From: JANQJD01 sp965601685
GTDB taxonomy: Bacteria > Pseudomonadota > Alphaproteobacteria > Rhodospirillales > Rhodospirillaceae
Length of the DNA: 64,000 bases
Direction of reading: 5' to 3'
Assembly (NCBI GenBank): GCA_965601685.1
Contig: CBFCWI010000001.1
Coordinates: forward strand, 248,001-312,000
In this document: piece after piece, positions 45,341 to 54,493 of the stretch
Layout of the letters: the number at the start of each line of letters is the position of its first letter
Position numbering within the stretch: the stretch's first letter is position 1
Notes under the pieces: model-generated
Database searches by the model: none
What the model saw: only the letters and a program-made list of their open reading frames with translations
Told to the model about the DNA's origin: nothing
Translations under genes and position numbers: made by a program

Positions 45341-46358
45341 AGGACGGGCCCTGGGGCGCGCACGTCTGGCCCCTCACATTTTTGGTTTCCATTCTCGCCT
45401 TGGCCTGTGCCTGGTCATTAGCGTTAGGAACAGTGCCACTGCCTATAGCAGATGTCTACAGCGCACTGGTTGGGGCGGGCGAGCCCCGTGTCGTCATCGT
45501 GGTACAAGAGATCCGTCTGCCGCGTGTGCTCTCCTTGGTCTTGTGATTGGTGCGGCGCTCGGTGCCTCTGGGGCTGCCTTGCAAGGACTCCTGCGCAACC
45601 CCTTAGCCGAACCAGGGTTACTGGGAACTTCCGCAAGCGCTGGCTTGGGGGCGGTTTTAGCACTGTACTACGGCTGGGCAGCGGTCTTTCCCTTAGCATT
45701 GCCGATTGCTGCTATAAGCACCAGTGCGGTGGGAACATTAGTACTACTATTGGCAGCAGGGTGGCGAGCAGGTAGCCTCACTCTAATCCTCGCTGGAATC
45801 GCCGTGTCCAGCTTGACCCTGGCCTTGACCGCGCTCGCTATGAATCTGGCCTCTGATCCCTTTGCTATGGGTGAAATGGTTTTATGGTTGATGGGCTCGC
45901 TCAAGGATCGCAGCCTGGAAGATGTTGCACTGGCAGCGCCATTTGTGGCCACTGGCTTAGTGCTGTTACATGGTTCTGGACGGGGTCTCGATGCTCTGAC
46001 GCTCGGTGAGGACGCAGCGGCGAGCCTTGGCATAGACATGCTACGGTTGCGTTGCCGTGTTGTGCTCGGTTCGGCGCTTGCTGTTGGAGCTGCAGTCGCC
46101 GTTGCCGGCACGGTTGGCTTCGTCGGCCTGATAGTACCGCACCTGCTCCGGCCGTTGGTGCGCCACTACCCATCGGCCCTACTGCTACCGAGTGCACTCG
46201 GTGGTGCCCTGCTGGTGACGGTAGCTGACATCGCCGTACGACTGATTCCTGCTCGCAATGAATTGATGCTAGGTGTGCTGACCTCGCTGGTGGGAACACC
46301 GTTTTTTCTCTTCCTCATCTTTAAGGAAGCACCGCATGACCGTTCTCTCTGCGAATAA
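45337..46358 (+). pseudogene. FecCD/BtuC-type permease, frame-broken
   Basis: Two adjoining frames of 69 and 271 codons together give the normal 340 residues of a FecCD permease. The first ends RLPRVLSLVL at 45546; the second continues IGAALGASGAALQGLLRNPLAEPGLLG from 45543, exactly where the family motif carries on. One missing base explains it. The overlap is GTGA, so translation of the second part from a GTG could restart, giving a split protein; -1 slippage is also possible. The rest (LGEDAAASLGID, GTVGFVGLIVPHLLRPL) is fully conserved, so the break is recent or tolerated. Confidence 0.8.
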
Positions 46359-47129
46359 CTTAAGTGTACGGCTGGCAAGCCGCCTCGTTTTGTCCAGTGT
46401 TAATCTGCGCGTGGTGGATGGTGAGATGGTCTGCCTGCTGGGACCGAATGGTGCCGGCAAAACGACCCTCCTCAAGGCGTTAGCTGGTCTGCTACCGGGA
46501 AACCGTGCTGTCTGCTTGGATAGCCAACCATTACATACTCTCGCACTGCCAGAGCGTGCTCGCCGCATTGCCTATCTCCCACAGGGCAGTATCATCCACT
46601 GGCCCGTGCGTGTCCGTGATCTCGTTACGCTGGGCCGGCTGCCGCATGGCAAGCCAGGGTACAGGTGTTTGTATGACATGGATGATGGTACGAATCCCGA
46701 TAATTTAGCGGTCAGAGCTGCTCTGCGCGCAACCGGACCGAAGCTCTTGCGGAGCGTTCTCTCACGACCTTATCCAGTGGAGAGCGCGCGCGTGTGCTGC
46801 TGGCCCGCGCTTTGGCAGTGGAGGCGCCAGTTCTGTTGGCTGACGAACCAGTTGCTTATCTTGATCCCCTTCACCAGCTCCAGGTGCTTGCGCTCTTGCG
46901 ACGGAGAATCAAGACAGGAACACTTGTAATAATAGTTCTGCATGATTTAGCACTCGCTGTGCGTTACTGCAATCGGGTGGTGCTGATTGAGCAGGGGCGT
47001 GCTGTTGCAGCCGGCTCCCCGCAGGATATTCTTGATGACAGACTCATTGCGCAAGTTTACGGAATCCGTGTGGTGCGTGGTGAGCAACAAGGCACACCAT
47101 TCCTGCTGCCCTGGGAATCCGCCGTCTGA
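46336..47129 (+). pseudogene. BtuD/FecE-type ABC ATPase, frame-broken
   Basis: The first frame (46336 to about 46740) carries Walker A GPNGAGKTTLLKAL and the Q-loop region YLPQGS. Near 46738-46742 a single-base loss moves the coding to another frame, which reads EALAERSLTTLSSGERARVLLARALA (ABC signature LSSGE) and then LADEPVAYLDPLHQ (Walker B) and VLHDLALAVRYC (switch His). Both halves are well conserved, so the lesion is young. Without the shift repaired the protein lacks its signature and Walker B. It overlaps the permease end by 23 bases. Confidence 0.85.
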
Positions 47130-47205
47130 AACTCACTCTACACTCTGCTCATCATGTCGGTTAAGCTCCGGGACTGCATCCCATGGGGGGGCGCTGTTAA
47201 GAGAT

Positions 47206-48687
47206 ATGATCAAGAGGGTTATGGTTGAGGCGGTAGCTGTACTATACTTCATAGGTGTTCTTTTATTAGTTCTATCTGGAACTATGATACTCCCAATACT
47301 AGCAGATTTATATACTGGTACTCCCGATTGGCACGTGTTTTTAGTATCAGCGATTGTAACCTGTAGTGTTGGGGCCACCACAACAATTGCCTACCGACCG
47401 CTACGCTCTATTATCATCTTGAGTACCCGGCAGGCGTTCCTGCTAACAACCGGCGCATGGCTAGTAGTATGCTCTTTCGGTTCTCTCCCTTTTCTCTTTT
47501 CATCGCTCAACATGTCACCGACAGATGCATTTTTTGAAGCAATGTCTGGTCTGACCACTACTGGTTCCACAGTTATGACTGGTCTAGACACAGCCCCACG
47601 CGGCATCCTCCTATGGCGCAGTCTTCTGCAATGGCTCGGTGGTATCGGAATCATTGTCATGGCAGTGGCGGTTTTCCCTGATCTGCGAATAGGTGGCATG
47701 CAACTCTTCCGAATGGAGTCGTCAGATAAAACCGATAAGGCAATGCCACGTGTCTCGCAAATAGCAGGAACAATCACTGTACTGTATGGGCTCTTCAGTG
47801 TAGTGTGTGCTTTGATTCTGTGGGTGGCAGGCATGGATGGGTTTGATGCCATTAACCATGCTATGACTACACTTGCCACCGGCGGGTATTCTACCTTTGA
47901 TCAGTCGGTCGGTCATTTCCAGAGCCCACTCATTGAGTGGATCCTCATCATCTTCATGATGATCGGCGCCACCCCGTTCGTTCTCTTCATCATGCTTTGG
48001 CAGCATAAGGAATGGCGGTTGCTAGGTGATTCGCAGGTGCGCTGGTTTTACGGCGGCACAGCCGTATCTGTCTTAGTTCTCGCAACCTGGTTGTGGACAG
48101 CCCGTGATATCTCTTACAATAACGCCCTGCGTTCTGCTGCTTTTAACGTGGTTTCTGTGATAACAACTTGTGGTTACGTCTCTACAGACTATGCTACATG
48201 GGGAGGCTTTGCGCAGACAATCTTCTTTTGGCTGACATTTGTAGGCGGTTGCACGGGCTCTACCTCCGGCGCAATCAAGGTTTTCCGTTTCCAGGTGCTC
48301 TTTTCTCTAATAGCCGTTCAATTTAAGAGGTTATTACACCAAACTGGCGTGTTTTTAGTTCATTTTGACAAAGAGCAAATCTCGGATGATGTCGTACGTT
48401 CTGTACAGGGCTTTGTCGTGTTGTACACCGTGTGCTTTACCGTGATCGCCAGTGCCCTAATGGTAACAGGGCTCAATCTCGTAACGGCTTTGTCTGGCTC
48501 TGCTACGGCCCTCGGGAATGTCGGTCCAGGGCTGGGACCGACGATTGGTCCAGCAGGCAATTTCAGTTCGTTATCCGACACAGCCAAGTGGATTCTTGCC
48601 TGTACCATGTTACTGGGGCGTCTTGAGTTACTGACGGTCTTAGTGTTGCTGAGACGCAGTTTCTGGCAGGATCATCGAGTCTCGTAA
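47206..48687 (+). CDS. trkH: TrkH-type potassium uptake protein (first copy)
   Basis: A 493-residue membrane protein with the four-fold M1-P-M2 layout of Trk/Ktr channels. The pore loops are visible: SGLTTTGSTVMTG, TTLATGGYSTFD, VITTCGYVSTDY and GNVGPGLGPT, with the filter Gly in each. FVGGCTGSTSGAIKVFRF is a family signature. The ATG at 47206 follows the transporter pseudogene; an ATG at 47221 is possible. The regulatory NAD-binding partner TrkA is not in the window. A second trkH follows after 18 bases. Confidence 0.93.
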   Translation: MIKRVMVEAVAVLYFIGVLLLVLSGTMILPILADLYTGTPDWHVFLVSAIVTCSVGATTTIAYRPLRSIIILSTRQAFLLTTGAWLVVCSFGSLPFLFSSLNMSPTDAFFEAMSGLTTTGSTVMTGLDTAPRGILLWRSLLQWLGGIGIIVMAVAVFPDLRIGGMQLFRMESSDKTDKAMPRVSQIAGTITVLYGLFSVVCALILWVAGMDGFDAINHAMTTLATGGYSTFDQSVGHFQSPLIEWILIIFMMIGATPFVLFIMLWQHKEWRLLGDSQVRWFYGGTAVSVLVLATWLWTARDISYNNALRSAAFNVVSVITTCGYVSTDYATWGGFAQTIFFWLTFVGGCTGSTSGAIKVFRFQVLFSLIAVQFKRLLHQTGVFLVHFDKEQISDDVVRSVQGFVVLYTVCFTVIASALMVTGLNLVTALSGSATALGNVGPGLGPTIGPAGNFSSLSDTAKWILACTMLLGRLELLTVLVLLRRSFWQDHRVS

Positions 48688-48705
48688 CAAGGACGGAACA
48701 GAAAG

Positions 48706-50142
48706 TTGCATGCAAGCAGACTGAACCTGAGACCGGTTTTCCTCATAACGGGCTTACTGCTTACTGCCTTTGCCATGCTCCAGCTGGTGCTGGCAGCAGC
48801 TTTGGATGACGGCAGAATCTTTACTACCCCAGCTGCCTTTACCTTCTTCGTCGGTGGCACGCTCGCCCTCGCGAATCGGATGGGTGCGTTTCGTCTGTCG
48901 CTGCGCCAAGCTTTCGTGCTCATTGCTACCATTTGGAGCACGTTGCCAACATTTGCTGCTTTGCCCTTCATGTTTTCCGAACTTGCTCTAGGCTATACAG
49001 ATGCCTTTTTTGAAGCTATGTCGGGCTTAACCACTACAGGTTCTACCGTGATAGTTGGTCTCGAGAGCGTAGAGTCGGGTGTATTGCTCTGGCGCGCATT
49101 ACTCCAGTGGCTTGGTGGGATTGGTATCATTCTCACAGCTCTTCTTATCTTGCCAGTACTAGGGGTGGGTGGCATGCAAATGTTTCGGGTCGCAGCCATC
49201 GATGCGCACGAACGTCCAGTTTCACGGGTTGCGTCACTGAGTACTGAACTGGTTGCTCTTTACATCGTCCTTACTGCAATCTGGACCCTGGCACTATGGG
49301 CACTAGGCATGACTGGTTTCGAGGCTGTGACTTATGCTATGACTACTATCTCTACTGGTGGTTTCTCGACCGCTGAATTGTCTCTCGCGACCTTCAATAA
49401 TGTCGTCCTAGAGCTCACAATAGTCGCTGGTATGATTGTTGGTAGTCTACCCTTCCTGCTCTATCTCCAAGCTGTGCATGGCACGCCCGAGTTGCTGTTG
49501 TATGACACGCAGGTCCGTGCCTTCCTAACCACCCTTGGGATTGCCATTGTGCTAGTGTTTGGCTGGTTGTGGCTTGCCTCAGACAGACCGCTGCTGCATG
49601 CGGCTCGTATGGCAGTTTTTACGACCACTGCTCTCATGACAGGTACTGGTTATTCCGTTGCTAATTATTGGCAATGGGGTGGGATACCTGCTGCTGTTCT
49701 GTTCTTTTTAGCCTTTGTAGGTGGTTGTGCAGGCTCCACTGCTGGCGCTATCAAGGTTTTTCGTTTTCAAATCCTCTACGTTACTGCAAGGATGCAGATG
49801 CTGAAGTTAGTACAGCCGCACAGTGTGTGTGTCCCCCATTACAACCACCGCCCTATCCCTCAAGGCGTGCCAGAGGCTGTGCTAGGGTTCTTCTTTCTGT
49901 ACGCTTGCACAGTTGCTGTAGTTTCCCTGCTGCTCAGTTTGATCGGTCTTGATTTTGTGACTGCTTTTTCGGTCGCTGCCACTGCTATCTTGAATGTGGG
50001 ACAAGGCCCCAGTGTGACTTGTTTATCTTTTCTTCAACTGCCTGACGCAGCAAAATGGATCCTCTCGGTAGCTATGCTAGCGGGGCGCTTGGAGATGTTT
50101 AGCGTGCTGATTCTCTTCCTGCCGAATTTCTGGCGGATGTGA
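48706..50142 (+). CDS. trkH: TrkH-type potassium uptake protein (second copy)
   Basis: A 478-residue paralogue of the preceding protein with the same four pore loops: SGLTTTGSTVIVG, TTISTGGFSTAE, TGTGYSVANY and LNVGQGPSV. The fourth loop has Gln-Gly-Pro where the first copy and most relatives have Pro-Gly-Leu. FVGGCAGSTAGAIKVFRFQ is shared. The frame begins with a TTG at 48706, 11 bases after AAGGA; no ATG is near. The two genes form a tandem operon and probably arose by duplication, though sequence divergence suggests an old one. Confidence 0.92.
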   Translation: MHASRLNLRPVFLITGLLLTAFAMLQLVLAAALDDGRIFTTPAAFTFFVGGTLALANRMGAFRLSLRQAFVLIATIWSTLPTFAALPFMFSELALGYTDAFFEAMSGLTTTGSTVIVGLESVESGVLLWRALLQWLGGIGIILTALLILPVLGVGGMQMFRVAAIDAHERPVSRVASLSTELVALYIVLTAIWTLALWALGMTGFEAVTYAMTTISTGGFSTAELSLATFNNVVLELTIVAGMIVGSLPFLLYLQAVHGTPELLLYDTQVRAFLTTLGIAIVLVFGWLWLASDRPLLHAARMAVFTTTALMTGTGYSVANYWQWGGIPAAVLFFLAFVGGCAGSTAGAIKVFRFQILYVTARMQMLKLVQPHSVCVPHYNHRPIPQGVPEAVLGFFFLYACTVAVVSLLLSLIGLDFVTAFSVAATAILNVGQGPSVTCLSFLQLPDAAKWILSVAMLAGRLEMFSVLILFLPNFWRM

Positions 50143-50190
50143 GAGACACCACGGATCTTTGCCCTTTGCACCACACCCCTGTGCATGCGT

Positions 50191-50661
50191 TCAGATGGCA
50201 TAGGATGTAGTAGCGATTCTCACAGCATGGATGGCTCTTCCATCCAATTGATAGGCTTCTGTTGCTACGGCTCGACTCTCGCCGTCTACCGCTACGATTA
50301 CCCAGACGAGTTCTGGCTCGAACACCATGGCAAGATCTGTGAGAGATGGGTACGCCTGCCCGTTAGGATGAGAGTGGTAATGGCCGATCAGGTGCTCTGG
50401 TCCACCGCCGCCGCGTAAACGCCGTACTAACGCGATATGTATAGCCGGGTCAATCTCGAAACGGTCGTTTCGTTCTATCGCTTTTAGATTGTATGCTGGA
50501 ATGACCTGCGTTATACGCCATCGTACTGCCGTCTCAATGACACCAACTAACAGGCCACAACACTCAGCGGGATAAGCGGCAACTGCAGCAGTGCGGATCC
50601 TTTCAAGATTGGCTTGGGTTAGGGACAAGATCCGTGGCATCAGACGTGGCATCAGACTCAT
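50191..50661 (-). CDS. M67 (JAMM/Mov34) family metallopeptidase
   Basis: A 156-residue single-domain JAMM protein. The catalytic Glu is in YPAECCGLLVG and the zinc site is the HxH..S..D pattern GHYHSHPNGQAYPSLTD. Bacterial stand-alone M67 proteins include desulfurylases or C-terminal trimming enzymes for ThiS/MoaD-like carriers; the actual substrate here is unknown. The start could be any of three close ATGs. The gene overlaps the DUF6476 gene stop by four bases. Confidence 0.9.
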   Translation of the reverse strand: MSLMPRLMPRILSLTQANLERIRTAAVAAYPAECCGLLVGVIETAVRWRITQVIPAYNLKAIERNDRFEIDPAIHIALVRRLRGGGGPEHLIGHYHSHPNGQAYPSLTDLAMVFEPELVWVIVAVDGESRAVATEAYQLDGRAIHAVRIATTSYAI

Positions 50662-51017
50662 GATCCGACGGTGACAGTGCCGAGTACGCGGCCGGAGACG
50701 ATATCGACGACGATCACACGCTCACCCTGTTCACCGCCCTCCATATGTAGGATAATACACTGACTGGCAACTATCATGGCGGTAATCTGGGTACCAGGTG
50801 CTTGATTCAAGGTTACTGTCCCAAACGGCACACGCCTACCTGCACCAGCTCTAGCGGTTCCTTCTGCCTCTCCTGCTAGAGAGAGAGTGGAGACGCTAGA
50901 GGAAGGGTTATCCTTGACAAACAAACCATATGCTACCAAAGCCAAGCCAAGTACAATAAGGATAGCCATTGTAGTGACCAGAACCTTCATGATCTTAAGA
51001 GTACGACTGCTAGACAA
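50658..51017 (-). CDS. DUF6476 family membrane-anchored protein
   Basis: A 119-residue protein with one N-terminal membrane helix (VLVTTMAILIVLGLALVAYGLFV) and a small periplasmic domain ending in IVVDIVSGRVLGTVTVG. This matches the DUF6476 family, which sits opposite rluD in alphaproteobacteria, as here (divergent, 35 bases apart). Function unknown. It overlaps the M67 peptidase gene, so the two are probably cotranscribed. Confidence 0.75.
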   Translation of the reverse strand: MSSSRTLKIMKVLVTTMAILIVLGLALVAYGLFVKDNPSSSVSTLSLAGEAEGTARAGAGRRVPFGTVTLNQAPGTQITAMIVASQCIILHMEGGEQGERVIVVDIVSGRVLGTVTVGS

Positions 51018-51052
51018 TAATATGACCTCCCGCAGGAGTGAGTAGGGCCTGC

Positions 51053-52009
51053 ATGGAGGATACGCCTTTTACCTTTAAAGTGCATATCGAGCTGGGACAA
51101 GCTGGTTTACGATTGGATCAATGCCGGCTCTCTGGCCTGTCACGTTCGCGTCTTAAAGCGCTGATCATGCAAGGACATGTAAAGATAGATAATGTAACAG
51201 TCAATGATCCTGCTGCTCGGATGCGCAGGGGACAAGAGGTCAGAGTCGCTGTGCCCGTGCTTCCAAAACCGGAGCCGCAGGGACTCCCTCTTAACATTGT
51301 CTATGAAGACATGGATTTAGTCGTAATCGACAAATCACCCGGCATGATAGTGCACCCTCCTACAGCTGGTACCCAAGAGGCAACTATAGTCAATGCTCTG
51401 CTAGCCCGTTATGGGGTACGCCTCTCAAAGGTGGGTGGAGTGGTAGGACGTTCAGGCATCGTACACCGTCTCGACAAGAATACTAGCGGCCTGCTGGTAG
51501 TAGCCAAAACTGATCGCGCCCATCACAGTCTTACTGCCCAGTTTGCTGACCACCAGGTAGACAGGATTTACAAGGCGGTAGTGTGGGGTGTTCCACAAAC
51601 ACTCTCAGGGGTTATTACAGGCCATGTTGGCCGTCACCCTACGAATCGCAAGAAGATGGCTATGCTGCAAAAGGGTGGAAAAGCAGCACTCACATACTTC
51701 AAAGTGGTGAAAACGTTTTGTTCTACAGCTAGTATAATAGAATGCTGCTTAGCAACAGGCCGCACACATCAGATCAGAGTACACATGACCTCTATGGGCC
51801 ATCCCCTTATTGGGGACCTGCTCTATAGTAGTGGCCACTCGATGCAATTACCACAGATGAAAAGGCTGGCTCGCAAGCTCTTCCCGCGCCAAGCCCTTCA
51901 CGCATGTTTTCTCAGATTGGACCATCCTCGCACCGGGAACAAACTATGCTTTGAAAGCAAATTACCCTTTGATATCAAGGAACTAATAAATTTTTTAGAG
52001 CTTAACTAA
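51053..52009 (+). CDS. rluD: RluA family pseudouridine synthase (RluD-type)
   Basis: The 318-residue enzyme makes pseudouridine in 23S rRNA. An S4-like domain leads (LRLDQC-type RLDQCRLSGLSRSRLKALIMQGHVKIDN), followed by the catalytic domain with the nucleophilic Asp in VHRLDKNTSGLLVVAKTD and the ATGRTHQIRVHM block. The ATG at 51053 is preferred; AGGAG is 14 bases upstream, and a GTG at 51038 overlaps that site. rpoH follows in the same direction, a conserved alphaproteobacterial order. Confidence 0.93.
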   Translation: MEDTPFTFKVHIELGQAGLRLDQCRLSGLSRSRLKALIMQGHVKIDNVTVNDPAARMRRGQEVRVAVPVLPKPEPQGLPLNIVYEDMDLVVIDKSPGMIVHPPTAGTQEATIVNALLARYGVRLSKVGGVVGRSGIVHRLDKNTSGLLVVAKTDRAHHSLTAQFADHQVDRIYKAVVWGVPQTLSGVITGHVGRHPTNRKKMAMLQKGGKAALTYFKVVKTFCSTASIIECCLATGRTHQIRVHMTSMGHPLIGDLLYSSGHSMQLPQMKRLARKLFPRQALHACFLRLDHPRTGNKLCFESKLPFDIKELINFLELN

Positions 52010-52155
52010 ATAAAATATATTGGAGTTTAAAACTATGTTATCGTCAGGATTCTTATAGAAAACTTGGTGTCGTTGGATATAGAGTTGGGAAAAAAATCCG
52101 CATGCATGGCAAGTAATTCTGGCAAGCCATTACACATTCAAATGGAGAGGTTGAC

Positions 52156-53022
52156 ATGACTTCATGTTCTCCCTTTGCGCTAGCGCCAGATAATAACCTC
52201 GTGCATTATATGCATGCAATCCGCAAATTCCCCATGCTCGTACCTGAGGTAGAGCATGCACTTGCCATGGACTATAAGAATAATGGGAATCTTAACGCTG
52301 CGCACAAGCTTGTGATGAGTCACCTACGTCTGGTAGTTAAGATTGCCATGGGGTACAGAGGCTATGGTTTGCCTATGGGAGAAGTCATTTCTGAAGGTAA
52401 TGTGGGCCTCATGCAGGCAGTACGCAGGTTTGATCCAGATCGTGGCTTCCGGTTAGCTACTTACGCTATGTGGTGGATTCGGGCGGCTATTCAGGAATAT
52501 ATTCTGCATTCATGGTCTCTTGTCAAAATAGGCACCACAGCTGCACAGAAGAAGCTGTTTTTTAACTTGCGCAAAATCAAAGGGCAGGTACAAGCCATTG
52601 ATGAAGGTGTCTTATCCCCCGAGAACGTGCGATTCATTGCAGAGAAATTAGAGGTACCCGAATGGGACGTCGTACAGATGAATCAGCGCCTGGCCAGCCC
52701 TGATCGCTCGCTCAATGCCCCAATGCGGGTAAACGGGGAAGGGGAGTGGCAAGATTGTCTGATAGATGAAAGCGAGAGCCAGGAAGTCGTTCTGGGCGAT
52801 CTCGAGGAAATGGGCCAGAGACGCACCCTACTGTCCCGAGCGATGAAAACACTAAACGAGCGTGAACGCCATATTCTGATCGAGCGTCGACTACGCGACA
52901 GGCCGACCACCTTGGAAGATCTGAGTCAACACTATGACATTTCTCGGGAGCGTGTACGCCAGATCGAAGTACGAGCGTTTGAGAAACTACAGAAATCGAT
53001 GCGCGGCACCCTCGCAGGTTAG
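52156..53022 (+). CDS. rpoH: RNA polymerase sigma-32 factor RpoH
   Basis: RpoH directs heat-shock transcription. The 288-residue protein has sigma region 2 (HLRLVVKIAMGYRGYGLPMGEVISEGNVGLMQAV then FRLATYAMWWIRAAIQEYI), the RpoH box QKKLFFNLR that interacts with core enzyme and FtsH, and region 4 (LNERERHILIERRL, YDISRERVRQIEVRAFEKL). Two blocks are shown separately because region 2 is continuous. GGAGAGG lies before the ATG. The 146-base gap after rluD includes a repeated GGCAAG and may contain its own promoter. Confidence 0.96.
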   Translation: MTSCSPFALAPDNNLVHYMHAIRKFPMLVPEVEHALAMDYKNNGNLNAAHKLVMSHLRLVVKIAMGYRGYGLPMGEVISEGNVGLMQAVRRFDPDRGFRLATYAMWWIRAAIQEYILHSWSLVKIGTTAAQKKLFFNLRKIKGQVQAIDEGVLSPENVRFIAEKLEVPEWDVVQMNQRLASPDRSLNAPMRVNGEGEWQDCLIDESESQEVVLGDLEEMGQRRTLLSRAMKTLNERERHILIERRLRDRPTTLEDLSQHYDISRERVRQIEVRAFEKLQKSMRGTLAG

Positions 53023-53063
53023 CCACCGCGGCTTAGAACAAAGCGGCAGTATGTTTCTGTGCA

Positions 53064-54344
53064 TTAAGAGAATGGATCATGAACCAAAATAGTACTATGC
53101 CGCTCAGGACTGGTCGAAAGTAGACTCACAGGAGTCTCAAGCAGTTCCTCAATACGGCGCACATATTTTATGGCCCTGGTGGGGAGCTGGGCCCAGCTAT
53201 GAGTTCCATGGGTGCTTTCTTCCCAGCCCTCTAATTCTTCGTAGACAGGCTCCAGTCGTGCCTGGGCTGATAGGAGCGCTGGCATGTGATGCAGCTCCTG
53301 ACCATCGAGACGGTAGCGTACACAAATTTTGATTGTCTTTAAGATGTCAAGAACATCTAGTTTAGTCAGCGCAATCCCCTTAATACCGCCAACCTTAATA
53401 GCCTGCCGTGCGAGTACGGCATCAAACCAACCACAACGGCGACGACGGCCGGTCACGGTGCCAAATTCGTAGCCACGCTCACCGATCTGCGCACCGAGCG
53501 CATTATTCAGCTCGCTTGGGAATGGCCCGGCCCCGACTCGGGTGGTATAGGCCTTACAGACGCCCAGAACGAATCCGATGTCGCCTGCGCCAACGCCGGA
53601 ACCTGTAGCCGCCTGTGCGGCTACAGTGTTGGAGGAGGTGACGAACGGATAAGTGCCATGGTCAACGTCGAGCATGGCACCTTGGGCACCCTCGAATAGA
53701 ATCCGCTTACCAGCCATACGGTATGAATCGAGTTGTTGCCACACAACATCCATATAAAGCAGCAAACGCGGTGCTAAATCCTGTAGAGACTTGAGCAGAA
53801 TCGCGCAATTGACCTCTGGCTGACCGAGCCCTCGTAGCAAAGCATTATGGTGGATTAACAGGCGATCAACCTTGTCGGCTAGTACCGCATTATCAGCTAA
53901 ATCACACACACGCACGGACCGGCGTGCCACTTTGTCCTCATAGGCTGGCCCGATCCCTCTTCCAGTAGTACCAATCCTTGTAACACTCTGTTCACGTGTG
54001 TGATCCAGCGTGTGATGCAGAGGCAGAATAAGGGGGACGTTCTCTGCTATCCGCAGAGTCTCTGGAGTCACGGGTACTCCTTGTTCGCTCAGTCGGTCAA
54101 TCTCGGCTAAAAAGGCCCACGGATCAAGAACGACGCCGTTCCCAATGAAAGAAATCTTCCCCCGTACTATACCTGCTGGTAGTAGGTTCAGTTTGTAGGT
54201 TATTCCGTTTATGACGAGGGTATGACCGGCATTATGCCCCCCCTGAAAACGGACTACTATGTCAGTTCGCTCTGACAGCCAGTCGACAACCTTGCCCTTG
54301 CCTTCATCGCCCCACTGGATACCAACTACCGCAACATTTGTCAT
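53064..54344 (-). CDS. purA: Adenylosuccinate synthetase
   Basis: PurA makes adenylosuccinate from IMP and aspartate with GTP. The 426-residue protein has the phosphate loop GIQWGDEGKGKVVD, the IMP-site FQGGHNAGHT, GTTGRGIGPAYEDKVAR, and LFEGAQGAMLDVDHGTYPFVTSSN. The start at 54344 matches the family (MTNVAVVGIQWGD) with GGAA upstream; the ATG at 54371 adds nine unrelated residues. The last 12 residues are divergent. hisZ lies 150 bases upstream on the same strand, a common alphaproteobacterial pair. Confidence 0.97.
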   Translation of the reverse strand: MTNVAVVGIQWGDEGKGKVVDWLSERTDIVVRFQGGHNAGHTLVINGITYKLNLLPAGIVRGKISFIGNGVVLDPWAFLAEIDRLSEQGVPVTPETLRIAENVPLILPLHHTLDHTREQSVTRIGTTGRGIGPAYEDKVARRSVRVCDLADNAVLADKVDRLLIHHNALLRGLGQPEVNCAILLKSLQDLAPRLLLYMDVVWQQLDSYRMAGKRILFEGAQGAMLDVDHGTYPFVTSSNTVAAQAATGSGVGAGDIGFVLGVCKAYTTRVGAGPFPSELNNALGAQIGERGYEFGTVTGRRRRCGWFDAVLARQAIKVGGIKGIALTKLDVLDILKTIKICVRYRLDGQELHHMPALLSAQARLEPVYEELEGWEESTHGTHSWAQLPTRAIKYVRRIEELLETPVSLLSTSPERHSTILVHDPFS

Positions 54345-54493
54345 CTCTTCTGGTTCCAACCTTGCTCTCATCCTGGCCAGACTATAATGCTACTGCATCA
54401 TCAAAAGAATGTTGTCGTGCCAAAGGGCGCGCAGCTCCTGTCGTAACAGACAGCCACTGCTGCACATCATAAGCTGCCGAAAGATATCTCTTC

